Origin: Ailurus styani
Taxonomy: Eukaryota; Chordata; Mammalia; Carnivora; Ailuridae
Length of the DNA stretch: 64,000 bases
Assembly (NCBI GenBank): GCA_002007465.1
Contig: LNAC01000335.1
Coordinates: forward strand, 1,572,026 to 1,636,025
Direction of reading: 5' to 3'
Both the position numbers and the translations under genes were made by a program. Every line of letters begins with the position of its first letter. Position 1 is the stretch's first letter. Of this stretch, positions 12,045 through 24,184 are shown one piece after another. The notes under the pieces are model-generated. The model was not told the DNA's origin. It searched no databases and saw nothing but the letters and a program-made list of their open reading frames with translations.

Positions 12045-12700
12045 CCGTTCTTGTTCTCGCTGTCAGGTGCTTTGAGGTGGCTTCCCGGCACACGCAGGAG
12101 AAAGCCTTAGAGGACAGCGGGGCGGGGCGGGGAGGAGAGGCTGGCCGTGCTTTGGTGGGGCAGAGGCAGACCTAGGCCCCCCAAGGACAGCGGCCAGGAG
12201 ATGCCTGGGGACTCGCCGTCCTTGGGATCCTCGGTGGCATTCCACGACGACGCGCTTTGGCCGCCGTCGCAGCCCCGCATGGGATGCTCCGAGAGCTTTG
12301 CCGTCTTGTGCCGAGCTCTCCCGCGGTGCCCCTGCCCATCCTTTCTCTCCGGTGGGCGCGAGAGATGGACCAGGCCCGGCGCTTGCCTCCAGGTTTGAGG
12401 CCCAGCAAAGACAGCTGCTCAGCGTTGGGAGAACACGTCTTCTGCCTCATCCAGGGCTGGGGACTTGCTCAGCATCTCGGGGCATCTCGGTTCTCACTTC
12501 TCTCTCGGCCTTTCTGGCTTTCACATCTTTTCTGTCTGAAGCCCTGTCATAGGAGACCCTCCTGTCCAGCCCTCCGCCTCTTGTTCTCTGAATCCCTCCA
12601 AACCTGGAGCCTGGTCCTGAAGAGCCACTGCGGGCCCAGAATGAGCCGGAAGAGTCGAGAGATCAGGGAAGGGGATGCAGGTGAGAGGCAGCTGGAAGGT
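12045..12700. promoter_or_regulatory. CpG-island-like segment with GC boxes in intron 3
   Basis: By hand count 12061-12380 has about 26 CpG in 320 bases at roughly 64% GC, far above the flanks. Tandem GC boxes (gcggggcggggcgggg) lie at about 12117-12132. A donor-like cag|gtgagag occurs at 12680/12681. This could be an internal promoter with a first exon, an enhancer, or a GC-rich relic. No transcript is provable. A 205-residue open frame on + (12257-12874) has no recognised domain and is probably chance in GC-rich DNA. Confidence 0.45.
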
Positions 12701-13343
12701 CCTGGCTCCATCCCCACACACAGAGCCTCAGACCCTGCGGCCGGACTGTGCCAGCCTCCCTCCGTCCTCCCTGGGCAGGGCGTGGACAGCACCCCGAGCC
12801 AGCGGTCTCCATTCTGCAGTTCGGTGTCATTTTCAGATCTCATTTTTAGTTTCTCGTTCACACTTTGTGGCTGAACATGCTTTGGTTTTGCTTTCTGCTT
12901 TTTCCTCCTGATTTTAGCATTATGAATTCCAAGTTATACTTTTTTTTTCATTAGACATTTTATGTTGTTTGCCAAAAGCAGGTTTTGTTATGTCAGTCCT
13001 GCTTAGCTTTTCTGGCAGCCTCTCGAGATGATCCCGGCCCTGCTTTGTGGTCCCCAGAAGCCGAGCGGGGACAGGCTCACAGACAACCTTCGGGGAACAG
13101 CTGCTGGCTGTTCGCAGGGCGGGGGGCAGTTTCCGTCAGACCTGGCTGCTCAGTCATGGGCACTACCCCGTGCAAATCATCAGGCAGTGGGAGGGGGAGG
13201 CTCTGCCTTTACCCTGATGGGGTCATGGGATTGGTTTCCTGTGTTTCACTGCTCTATTTGGATTGATGAGTCACAGTTCATTAGCCTGAAGATAAAAAGG
13301 TATTGGTGCTGGCAACATCTAGATTAGAAGACTGGGCATTTTG

Positions 13344-13561
13344 GGGCGCCTGGGTGGCCCAGTCGGTTAAGCATCTGCGTTCAGCTCAGGTCATGATCCT
13401 GGGGTCCTGGGATCGAGTCTCACATCAGGTTCCCTGCTCAGTGGGGAGTCTGGAGTCTGCTTCTCCCTCGTCCCCCCCCCATTCATGCTCTCTCTCCCTC
13501 TCAACATGTGCGCATGGTCTCTCTCTCTCTCTTTCAGATAAATACATAACATTTAAAAAAG
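13344..13561 (+). mobile_element. Carnivore tRNA-Lys SINE (SINEC), sense, older subtype
   Basis: Starts ggggcgcctgggtggcccag and carries the atgatcctggggtcctggga variant and a CT-rich tail ending taaatacataac. The repeated gcatttt at 13337 and 13567 fits a short target-site duplication. Confidence 0.92.
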
Positions 13562-13869
13562 GGGGTGCATTTTGAGGCCCTCGCTGTGTGAAGTTGATGG
13601 TGGGTATATTCCCACCGTGTGAGCACCGGTGAGAAATTGTGCGATGCGTCCTGCCGCTCTGTGACCCCAAATGAGCGATGGCAGGTGTGTCCCATGTCAC
13701 TGACATGACGTTGGGGTGGGCACGGTGGCAGACGCACAGGGTGACCAGATGTGCACTGGGGTGCTGGGGCGGGCGGGCTTCCCCATGCGTGTGTGGGAGT
13801 TTATGTGCAGGAATTGGGTTTCTCACAGGATCACAAATCAGACTGGGTCTCATTCATGTTAATGAAAGC

Positions 13870-16800
13870 GCACTTTTGGTTTAAATATGTCTTATTGTGG
13901 TAAAATACACATAACATAGAAGTTACCTTTGTAACTATTTTTAGGTAGATGGGTCAGTGACATTAGGCATATTCACACTGTGGGTCTCTCCAGAATCCTT
14001 TCCGTCTTCCCAAACTGGAACTCACTCCCCGTTAGATACTGATTCCCCATTCCTCCCTTTCTCCGGACCCCGGCAACCACCATTCCACTCTCCGACTCGA
14101 TGAATTTGACTCATCTAGGTGCCTCATCTAAGTGGCATCATACAATTTCTGTCCTTTTGTGACTGGAGTATCTCACGTAGCATAATGTCCTCAGGGTTTG
14201 TCGTGCTGGGGCATGTGTCGAATTTCCTTCATGTGAAGGCTGAAGAATGTTCTAGGCATGTATATGCCAGCTCTACTCATCTGTTGATAGATGCTTGGAC
14301 TGTTTCCACTTTCGGCTGTAGAGAATAATGTCGCTGTGGATTTGGGTGAACAAATATCTCTTTGAGACCTTGCTTTCAGTTCTTTGGGGTATATACCAAG
14401 AAGTGGAATTGCTGGATCATATGGTAATTCTATTTTTAATTTTTTGAAGAACTGTCTGTTTTGCTGTGTTACATTCCCACCAGCGCACAAGGGTTCCGAC
14501 TCATCCTCATCAACACATCTTATTTCCCATTAAAAAAAAGAGCCGAAGGGTGTGAAGTGGTATCTCACTGTAGTTTTGATTTGCATTTCCCTAATGACTT
14601 CTGATGTTGAGCATCTTTTCATGTGTTTATTGGGCATTTGTTTATCTTTGGGTAAATGTCTGTTGAAGTACTTTGTGCATTTTAAATTCAAGTTGTTTGA
14701 TTTTTTTGTTGTTGGGATGGACAAAGTTCTTTATATATTCTGGATATGAGCCCCTAATCAGATACATGATTTGCACATATTTTCTGTCATTCATAGGTTG
14801 CCATTTCACCCTGTTGATAGTGTTCTTTGATGAACAAAAGTTTTAAATTTTGATGTATTTGAGTTTATCTATTTTATCTTATGTTATCTGTGCTTTTAGT
14901 GTCATCTCCAAGAAATCACCACCAAATTTAATGTGATAAAGTTTTTGTCCTGTTTTTCTTCCCTAAGAGTTTTTATAGCCTTAGGTCTTATGCTGAGGAT
15001 TTTGATTTATTTCGAGTTAATTTTTGTGTATGGTTTAAGGTAAAGGTCCATTTTTATTCCTTTGCATACTAACATCCAATTTTCCTAGTCTCAGTTGTTG
15101 GAAAAACTGTCCTTTTCCTGTTGAATAATCCTGGCACCCATGTTGAAAATTATTTGTAGATCACTTTGCAAAGCATTAACATCTTAAAAATGCCAAGTTT
15201 TCCAAAACATGAACATGGTGTAGCCTTCCAGTTATATGTGTCTTCTTTCATTTCTTTTAGCAACATTTTAGAGTTTCCAGTGTACAACCCTACTGCCTCT
15301 TGGCTAAGACTATTCCAATGTATTTTTTTCTTTTTGGTACTGTTGTAAATGAAATTGTTTTCTTAGTTTCCTTTTTAAATTATTCATTGCTAGTGTATTG
15401 AATTGCAGCAGACTTTTGTATGTTGATTTTGAGATTTTGATCAACTGTCATTGATTAGTTCTAAAAGTGTTGTTGTCTTCCTGGATTCTTTAGGGTTTTC
15501 TACATATAAGATCATGCCATCTGCAAACAGAGGTAATTTTACTTATTTCTTTCCAGTTTGGATCTCTTTCATGCCTAATGGTTCTGGCGCATGCTTCCAG
15601 TATTATGTTTAGTAGAAGTGACAAAATCTGGCATCCCTGAATTGTTCCTGATCTTAGAGGAAAAGCTTTTAACCTTTCACTATGGAGTATGATGCTCACT
15701 GTGGGTTTTTCATATATGGCTCTTATTATGTTGACATAGTTTCTTCTATTCCTAGACTGTTGAGTGTTTTTATCATGGAAATGTGCTGAATGTTGTCAGA
15801 TGCTTTTTCTGCATCAGTTGAGATGATCATTTGACTTTCCCTTCCTTTTGTAATGTGGCATATGACACTGATTGTTTCTTGTAGATTGAATCATTCTTGC
15901 ATTCCAGGAATTAATTCCACTTGGTAATGGTGCATAATCCTTTTCATGTGCTGCCACATTCAATTTGCTAGTATTTTGTTGATGATTCTTGCACTGGTCT
16001 TAATAAGGGATGTCGGTTGGCAGTTGTCTGATCTCTGATTATGGAGTGATGTGGCCTCATAGAATGAGTTAGGGAGTTCTCTCTTCACTTCATATTTTTG
16101 GAAATGTTTAAGGGGATTGGTGTTAGTTCTTTAAATATTTGGTAGAAATCTCCAGTGAAGCCATCAGGTCCAATGTTTTTCTTTGTAAGCAGACTTGATG
16201 ACTGCTTCAGTAGCCTTACTTGTTATGGGTCTGTTCATATTTTCTGTTTCTTTTGGGGGCTAGTCTTGGTGAAATTTCGTGTTTCTAGGAATTTATCCAT
16301 TTCATCTAGATTATTCAATTTGTTACTATAAGTGTTCACAGTACTCTCTTAAAACCCTTCCCTATCTATAAAATCTATAGTAATGAACTTCTTTCATTGC
16401 TGCCTTTAGCTGAGTCTTCTCTCTTTTTTTATTAGTCAGCATGGCTAATGGTTTGTCAATTTTTTATTTTCAAAGAATTAACTCTTGGTTTTGTGGATTT
16501 TCTGTTTCTATTCTCTATTTTGCTTATCTTGCTTTGCTTATCTTATTTTTACTCTCTATTTTGCTATCTCCATTTTGCTAATCTTTATTATTTTCTTCCT
16601 TCTGCTAGCTTTTGATTTAACTTGTCCTTTTTCTAGTTCCTTATTGTGTGTCATCTGGTTGCTGATGCAGATATTTCTTCTTGATCAATGTAACCATTGA
16701 TAGTTATAAATTTCCTTATTAGCACTTCTTTTGCTGCATCCCATAAGTTTTACTAGGTTGTAGTTTCATTCCCATTTGTCTCAGTACATTTTCACATTTC

Positions 16801-19750
16801 CTTTGTGATTTATTCCTTGACTCATTTGTCGTTTAAGGTCGTGTTGTTCAATTTCCACGTGTTTGTAGATTTTCCAGTTTTCCTTCGGATATTGATTTCT
16901 GGTCTCATTTCATTTTGATCAGAAAAGATACTTTGCATGAGCTCCATCTTCCTAAAATTTTTAAGACTTGTTTTATGGGCTAACATCTTGTCTATACTGG
17001 AGAATGTTCCAGGCCTTTTTGAGAAAGATGTGTATTCTACAGTTGTTGGATGGAACATTTTGTAGATCTCTGTTGTGACCAATTGGCTTATAGTGTTGTT
17101 CAGGTCCCCTAATTCTTTACCGATCTCCTGTCTGATTGTTCTGGATGTTATTGAAAATGTGGTATTGGAGCCTCCTTCGATTATTCTGGATCAATCTATT
17201 TCTCCCTTCACTTCTGTCAGTTGTTTGATACATAGGCGCTCTGATGTTGGTTGCACATATATTCATAATTCTTGTTTCCTCTTGGTGAATTGATCTCTTA
17301 TCACGGTATAATGTTCTTCTTCATTGCTTGAAACACTTTTTGCCTTAATCTGTTTTGTCTGCTATTGGTATATCCAACCCTGGTCTTTTGGTTACCAATT
17401 GCATGGAATATCTTTTTCTGTCCTTTTTACTTCCAAATCTGTGTTTGTGTCCTACATCCAAAATGAGTATATTACAGATAGCATAAAGTTGGATCCTAGG
17501 TTTTTTTGTTTTGTTTTGTTTTGTTTTTGGTATCATTCTGCCAATTTATGTCTTTTGATTGGGGAATTTAATTCACTTACATTTAAAGCGCTTACTGGTA
17601 GGGACGGCCTACTATTGCCATTTTGTTATTTGTTGTCTTTATGTCTTAAATGTTTTGTTTCTCCTTTATTGTCTTCTTTTGTATTTAATTTTTTATTCAT
17701 TTTGATTTAATTCTAATTCCCTTTTCTGTAAATTCTATAAATATTTTCTTTGTGATTTCTATGGGGATTACATATAATATCTTAAAGTTATAATCTGTTT
17801 TTATCTGATACTTTATTGCATACAAAACCCCTTCATTTAGCTCTTCCACCCACACTTTATTTATTTATTCACCCACACTTTATCTTATTGATGTCACTAA
17901 TTACATCTTTATATATTTTGTACTTATTAACATAGATTTATAATTATTATATATATTTATAGCTATTTGTTGTAAATCTTGTAGGAGACTAAAAAGTGGA
18001 GTTACAGTGTATGTCAATAATTTTTCAGTAAAACTGGGAAAGAGTAACAAACCAAAATCACAATAATACTGTGCTAATTTTTTATTTGTCCATGCATATG
18101 TCTCTCCTGGAGAATTTGATATTTTCCTATGGCTTTGAGTTGCCATCTAGCATCCTTCATTCCAACTTGATAGACCCTCTTTAACATTTCTTGTAGGGCA
18201 GATCTACTGGTAATGGACACTCTCCGTTTCTGTTGTTGATCTGGGAATGTCTTTATTTCTCCCTCATGTTTGCAGGACATTTGCCTAATATAGAATTCTC
18301 CCTGGCCTGCCTTTTTGCCTGAGGAATCCACTGATCAGTTTTACAGAAGCTGCCCTGTACGTGATGAGTCACTCTCCTCTTAGTGTGGGTTTCTTTGTGT
18401 TTATCCTACTTGGCATTTGTTAAGCTTATATTTCTATATCCATGTCTTTCCTCAGAGTTGTGAAAGCTTGGCCATTATTTCTTGCAGTAACTTCTCTGTC
18501 TTTTTCTCGGTCTTTTCTCCCCCTGCATCTCCCATAATGTCTTTATTGGTCGGCTTGATATTCTCCCATCATAAGTCTCTCGGGCTCTGTTCACTGCTCT
18601 TCCTTTTTTTCTCATTTTACTCTTCAGTTTCAATAGTTTCCAGTGACCCGTCTTCAAGCTTGCTGAGTCTTTCTTTCTGTTTGTGTCTGCTATTGAACCC
18701 CTCAAATGATTTTTTTTCAACTCAGTTTTGTACCTTTCATCTCCAAAATTTCCATTTGGTTGTTTCTAATAATTCCAAATTCTTTATAGATATTCTCATT
18801 TTGCTCATATATTTTCTTGATTTCCTTTAGTCCTTTTGTCAATGTTTTCCTTTAGCCTTTAGAGCATATTTAAGGCAATCATTTTAAAGCCTTTCTCTAA
18901 TAAGTCCAAAGCCAATGTTTCTTTAGGGATGGTTTTAGGAGATGTATTTTGTTCCTTTGAATGAGCCATGTTTTACTGTTTCTTTGTATGCCTTATGATC
19001 TTTTGTTGAAAACTGGGTATTTTTAAAAACAGGCTCCTCTCCCAGACTTTGCATGCTAGCTCCATGCAGAGGAAGACCCTTGCTAATCAGCCCGGCATTC
19101 GCTCTTTAGGCCTTCTCGGTCCTGTGTTGTGCCTAGATCTGTGCATGTGCTCTCTTCCTAGGTGTCCCATTAATATGGCTGCTTTTAAATGTTTTACTTT
19201 CTGTAAGGCTCACACCCTTTCTCCTTCTAGGGGCCTTACCTGTTCTATTGTATCCTTCAGCCAGTAATCACTTGCCCCAGATGTCTGTGTCTGTAGTTAC
19301 CTTTAGGATGCTTTTCACAAGTTGTACCTGCTGCTTCCAGTGATTTCCCCTATTCCGAGATGTGAGCCACTTCTGGTTGTCTGAACTCTGAGTTGGGTGT
19401 CCCAAGACCAATCCCTCAGGTATCCCCTAGACAGGTTAGAAATCAAAGGGTTGCAGATCAGTGCACTCTGTTCTCTCTGGTTAGCAGAGGGGACTAGCAT
19501 GTAGCAACCACTCTGCTCAAGCTGTTCTGCCCAGCATGCTCACAGACTTTCCTGCCCTGCTCCGTGTGGCTCGTTCTTGATTGGCACTCACTTGGTTGCT
19601 GTCGATCTTTGACCAGTCCCATAGTTCCTATATGTTATTTTGGTCAGTGTCTCATCGTGTATTTGGTGTTTCTGTGGGGGAACAGGTCTGGAGTTTTCTT
19701 GTCTGTTTTCTTGCTGATGTCACTCTCCTGAATTTTTAAGTAAGTTTTTT
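13870..19750 (-). mobile_element. Nearly full-length but dead LINE-1 (L1M type), antisense
   Basis: The 3' UTR lies left (ttattgtggtaaaatacaca at 13890) and the 5' region right. On the minus strand, 15490-15699 is a decayed ORF2 reverse transcriptase piece: LKAFPLRSGTIQGCQ is readable, but the catalytic FADD region reads RWHD. 16822-17082 is a decayed endonuclease part (DKMLAHKTSLKNF, IFSDQNEM). The right part (18.1-19.7 kb) matches the 5' module seen again at 37.15-38.75 kb. Stops and frameshifts throughout mean no activity is expected. Confidence 0.88.
17502..17531. repeat. (TTTTG)n simple repeat
   Basis: Run of tttttgttttgttttgtttt type within the antisense L1. Confidence 0.85.
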
Positions 19751-20220
19751 TAAAATATCCAGTCTATTTCAAAGTGTGCTGGTGCATACATGTTCGTGTT
19801 CTGTTATTTTCGCCTGCCTGTTTCCATATTTTTTAAAAATAAAAACACAAATGCGAGTAGATTCCAGTCACTGCTGGAAGGAAGGTCTTTCCTCTGCCAG
19901 CCTGATCTGGGTGATGCTCAAGAGGACCTTTTAGACTGCACAGGACACGGTCACTTTGTACAGAGAACCCAGTGATCATGTGTAATTGGAGAGGCTTCTT
20001 CAACACAGATCTGCTTCCTGCCCCGAGGGGCGGTATTCGTCTCTCCAGATGCTGCTGGAAACAACACCCGTGCCTGGACGCTCACAAGAATGAAAGGGCA
20101 CTGACAAGGCTCCCGGGTACCAGTGACCGTCCCACTGGCGCTCGGGAAGTGACAGTTATTGTAATAACAGGCCGGTGACCACAGCAGCCTTCCCTCCTCC
20201 GGGGAGGTCTGTGGCCAGCA
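19751..20220. other. Intron 3 stretch without recognised gene
   Basis: Sequence turns from AT-rich to GC-rich towards 20.0 kb. No coding or repeat likeness was recognised. Confidence 0.4.
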
Positions 20221-21515
20221 GGTGACATTGACGGAAAGCTGGGAGCACAGCTGGGGCGCAGCACTCAGGCTCCTCACGTGTCCCCGCCGACCTCCAGCCC
20301 CTGTCCCGTGCGCCTCCGTCGCTGGCTCTGCAAAGCCCCTGTGCCCTTCGCTCCTCCAGCACCTCCTCCTTCAGGCCCATTTTCAGGCACCTGCACTGAC
20401 CGTTTCCTATCGGATGTTTCCCGAGGGCCATCTGCATGGGACCGTCGCCCGGGCCGAGCGGTGCCATCTCGGGGACTCACTAAATGACCACCTCTGTGGG
20501 GCACATCCTCACCGCCAGGGGCCCTAACGAGCACCAGCAGGGAGGTCGCTGGCAAAGAAGGGACAGGTCCTCAGGCCCCTCTCGGGCCGGCTCCAGGGCG
20601 CCCCCTGCAGAGGAAGGAGGGACGGCCCCCCTCTCCGACCTCAGGCTGCGGAGGGTCGGGGACTCGGGATCCATGCAAGTCTCCAGGGCCCGGCCCTCCT
20701 CCGGGGAGGCCTGGATGAGCGCGTCCACACAAGGAGATGGGGACCCTGCTCCCTGCGGCCCCCACCCGCGCCCAGGTAGTTACCGGAGCTCTGCCAGCCC
20801 CGATTTCCCCGCAGCTGGTTAGGAAAGACGGGAAACAGCCACAACAAAGGTGAGCCAGACTGTGCACCAGGAGGTAAACCAACTCGCAGCCTTCCAAGAA
20901 CTGGTCTCCCTCCAGATGGGTTGGTCTCTATTTTAACTCACCCTGATCACGAATTAGCTCCATTTCAGATACAGTCTGTAAAGACAGATCCCGGGTCCAG
21001 GTTCGGAAGCCACCCCACTCCCCACCCCCACTGCGGGCCCTGCGGGGTCCTCCCACCAGAGCAGGTGGGGTCTGTGCCCCAAAGCCTCCCTGGTGTCCCC
21101 TGCCTGGGGACCGCGGTCTCCCTTCCTGGCTTGGACACCCAGGGCCCCTCACAGTGCGGCGTCCTGACCCGGCTTCGGGGCTCGTCCCCCGGCCGACCCG
21201 TTTCCTAAAGGTCCTCCCGGTTCCCTGGGGCCTCCCGCCAGCCCCTCGCGGCCTCCTTCGGGCTCAGCGCCTTCCCTGCAGGTGCGCTCTGTCCCAGTCG
21301 TCCCTGCCCTGTGGCCTCCGTCTAAACTCCCTGCTGTGAAAACCCTGCCTCCATGGTCTCCTCCTCCAGGCAGCCCTGCCTGACTTCCGGTGAACGCACC
21401 TGCTGCGTCTCCCCGCAGACCCGGACGCGGCTCCGGACCCGCAGCCCCGGCCTGCGCGGCCCTGAGAGCCGGGCTCCGGGCCCTTGCGCTCGGTGCCTGA
21501 TGTGTTTTCTCACCT
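20221..21515. promoter_or_regulatory. GC- and CpG-rich segment in intron 3
   Basis: Hand count gives about 40 CpG over 20221-20820 at roughly 65% GC (observed/expected near 0.6). A second CpG peak lies at 21121-21500, with about ten CpG in 21421-21480 alone. Long open frames occur on both strands, as expected in GC-rich DNA, with no domain likeness. It lies directly upstream of the CCAAT/GC-box/CRE cluster at 21630-21700. Could be a CpG island of an internal or antisense transcript, or an isochore-like patch. Confidence 0.45.
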
Positions 21516-21629
21516 GTCAGTCATCAGAATCTTGTAAGGAAAGTATTTACAGCATTTCCAGGTGAAAGCAGCTGTCGTCTCATAGAATATAATCTTTTTA
21601 AATGATTCCCTGTGTATAGAGCATACTGT

Positions 21630-21700
21630 CGTCCAATCATGGGTGGGTGGGCGGGCGGGGCTGACGTCAAATATTTTACAGTATTCCTGGTGCCCAATCA
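21630..21700. promoter_or_regulatory. CCAAT - GC box - CRE cluster (candidate promoter or enhancer)
   Basis: Within 70 bases: CCAAT at 21633-21637, gggtgggtgggcgggcgggg at 21641-21660, the perfect palindromic CRE TGACGTCA at 21662-21669, and a second CCAAT at 21694-21698. These are the textbook sites for NF-Y, Sp/KLF and CREB/ATF. The order and tight spacing next to a CpG-rich segment suggest a regulatory element; transcription is not shown by sequence. Confidence 0.5.
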
Positions 21701-23810
21701 CCAGAGTGATGACGAAAGGCAAGGAAAGCTATGGCAACTTCTGCAGAGTAATTTTGAATCCACAAAACCCATTCATTCATTGTAAGACTGAAAAGTCGTG
21801 TGTGACGTGAGCCTGTGGTGACTCTACATCCGCAAGCTCATTGTTCTGGGTTGTTCTGGGTCCTCTGCACTTAGATCCCCTCTGCGCAGCTTAGCCTTTA
21901 ATCTGCATTGATGGCTTCTGAATTGCTGATGCTACAATATCTCATCACTTTATGGTTCATCTCGTTTAGTAAAATGAGACCTAAGAATCACACTCGAATA
22001 AATATTGAGCAAAGGTCAAACTAACTGTTTTCATAATCATAAAAAGATAATATTGTGAAGTGTGATTGTCCTTTCCGTAAAGCATTCCAAAATTATGTAA
22101 GTTAAATTACATTTACTTAGCACACGCTGTCTCTTTAAAATAAATTGTAGATGGTGAATGATCTGAGGGATTGACCTATTCAGGCCAAGTTGCATAGACA
22201 CCTGTGCTGGGTGGATGATGTCCTTCACATCCCCTAATTCATGTTTTAAGAAGTTACTTAGCATTTTAAAAGACTATGGCGGAAGTATGACTTCTTCTGT
22301 CTAAATGACTTGTCGTGCAAAGTCCTCCTTCTAGTGCATTTTACACGATCGGAATTTACTAGTCATGAGCCACGGCTGATGGTCATGAGCAGAGAAACAA
22401 AGATTCGGGGTGGAGGGAAACTGAGTTGCTGTGATCCACTGTCCAGGAAAGGGGCTCTCTGAGCTTATCAGGTAGTTAGGATGCAGCAAGACCTTCTAGA
22501 AGTCGAGCTTTGTAAATCACTTAGCTTTCCTGGACCGCATGTATTTGTAATGAAAATTCTGTTTTCTGCCAGCATCACTGTGTTGTGAGTGGGGGAGATC
22601 AGTCCCCCTTGTGGGGTCTCTAAGGAGAACCCCAACGTGGTTGTGGAAATCACACTCAGGAAAGCTAAGAAACGACAGGATTTGTTACGCTCACAGGTGC
22701 TAGGGCGGGAGGCACAGCCGGCGCTCCTCGCTGGTGGCCGCTTGGCAGGTGGCCCTATCCAGCAGGTGCAGAACTGTGCCAGCGAGACCCCCTGGGCAGG
22801 TCCCCGTGCCCCAGGTCGGGATGGAACACAAAGCCTTGAGGGGATTTCACTGCTGTGTTTGGATGTTCCTGGGTCACAGACGGGGGAGGGCCAGCGAGGG
22901 ACCTGGTGACAGCAGCCAGCCTGAGCACCCCGGTGGGCCCAGGTTGGGGCTCACAGCTTCTGCGTGGCGATGTTGCGTCATCAGGGAAAGAAGAAGTGTG
23001 AACAATTTACGATCCAGTCGTCTTCACTCTTTATTCTCATTTTCAGCTTTATTTTCCTTCTCCAGGTAAGAGAACCAAGACTCTGATCCTGCCCCGGACA
23101 GTTCCAAAATATATAAACAGTCTTTCATCCCCTGAAACCGACAGAGAGGAAACATTTCTGTTAGTTAATGGTGACACGCCACTGAGATTTGTGACATTCT
23201 GCTCAGGCTCAGGGGTCTGCGGTGTCCGCTGGGCTCTGGACCCCAGCTCCTGGTCACATTTCAGACTCCTCAGTGCATGCATTATTGTCTGAAAGAAAAG
23301 AACACCTCGTCTTTCTGTTTTTGTTCCTTCTTTTACTTCTTTCTTCCTAGCTGGTGGCGTTCCACAAATCATCGGCCACGGAATTTGTGTGCTTTCTCTC
23401 AGTGTGTAAATCACAAGCAGGCCTTCCCTCCTCCGTGGCGGGGGCTAGCCAATCACTGTCTCCTCGATTTTGCATAGAAAGAATGGAAGTCCAGAAAGAG
23501 TAAAAGATTTATGCACAGACACTGCATGACAGTCAGGAACTCTGAATTAGAGCTACTTAAAAACATTACTTTCTTTGCCGATGTGTCACTGCCTCACGAA
23601 GATTATATGTATGTCAGTGGTGGGCAGAAGGCTCTCAGGACCCTAGGTTGCAGGCATCCACCACTGTGTCCTGGGAGTGGGTGGCCAGGCTCCGAGGCGG
23701 GGTGCTGCCCCGGGGTGGGCAGTAAGCGTTCTCGCTGCCCTTGATCGTCCCTGTTACTATCCTGTTGGCAGATCATGGGTCTCCAGGCCTCTCCCAGTGG
23801 GTCCAGCTTA
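21701..23810. other. Intron 3 stretch without recognised gene
   Basis: A further CRE-like half site (tgtgacgtgag) lies near 21800. A GC-richer patch spans about 22690-22980. No exon or named repeat was recognised. Confidence 0.4.
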
Positions 23811-23826
23811 GAAGCCCGGATCCCAG

Positions 23827-24168
23827 GGCGCCTGGGTGGCTCAGTGGGTTAAAGCCTCTGCTTTCGGCTCAGGTCATGATCTCAGGGTCCTGGGATCGAG
23901 GCCCGCATCGNNNNNNNNNNNNNNNNNNNNNNNNNNNNNNNNNNNNNNNNNNNNNNNNNNNNNNNNNNNNNNNNNNNNNNNNNNNNNNNNNNNNNNNNNN
24001 NNNNNNNNNNNNNNNNNNNNNNNNNNNNNNNNNNNNNNNNNNNNNNNNNNNNNNNNNNNNNNNNNNNNNNNNNNNNNNNNNNNNNNNNNNNNNNNNNNNN
24101 NNNNNNNNNNNNNNNNNNNNNNNAAAAAAAAAAAAAAAAACTTTAAAAAAAAAAAAAAAAAAAAAAAA
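23827..24168 (+). mobile_element. Carnivore tRNA-Lys SINE (SINEC), sense, containing an assembly gap
   Basis: The SINE head starts ggcgcctgggtggctcag and runs into N at 23911; after the gap comes the A-rich tail with cttta. The duplication gaagcccggatcccag is perfect at 23811-23826 and 24169-24184, so the gap lies wholly inside one insertion. Open frames crossing the Ns have no meaning. Confidence 0.95.
23911..24123. other. Assembly gap (213 N)
   Basis: 213 undetermined bases inside the SINE. Its missing body would normally be about 100 bases, so the gap length may be an estimate or include an expanded CT or A tract. Confidence 0.99.
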
Positions 24169-24184
24169 GAAGCCCGGATCCCAG

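Noticed and set aside
12257..12874. 205-residue open frame on + in the GC-rich block
   Set aside because: No domain, signal or family likeness; long frames also occur on the other strand, as expected in GC-rich DNA.
17324..17710. 128-residue open frame rich in hydrophobic residues
   Set aside because: Lies on the opposite strand of a decayed L1; the hydrophobic content comes from T-rich DNA, not a membrane protein.
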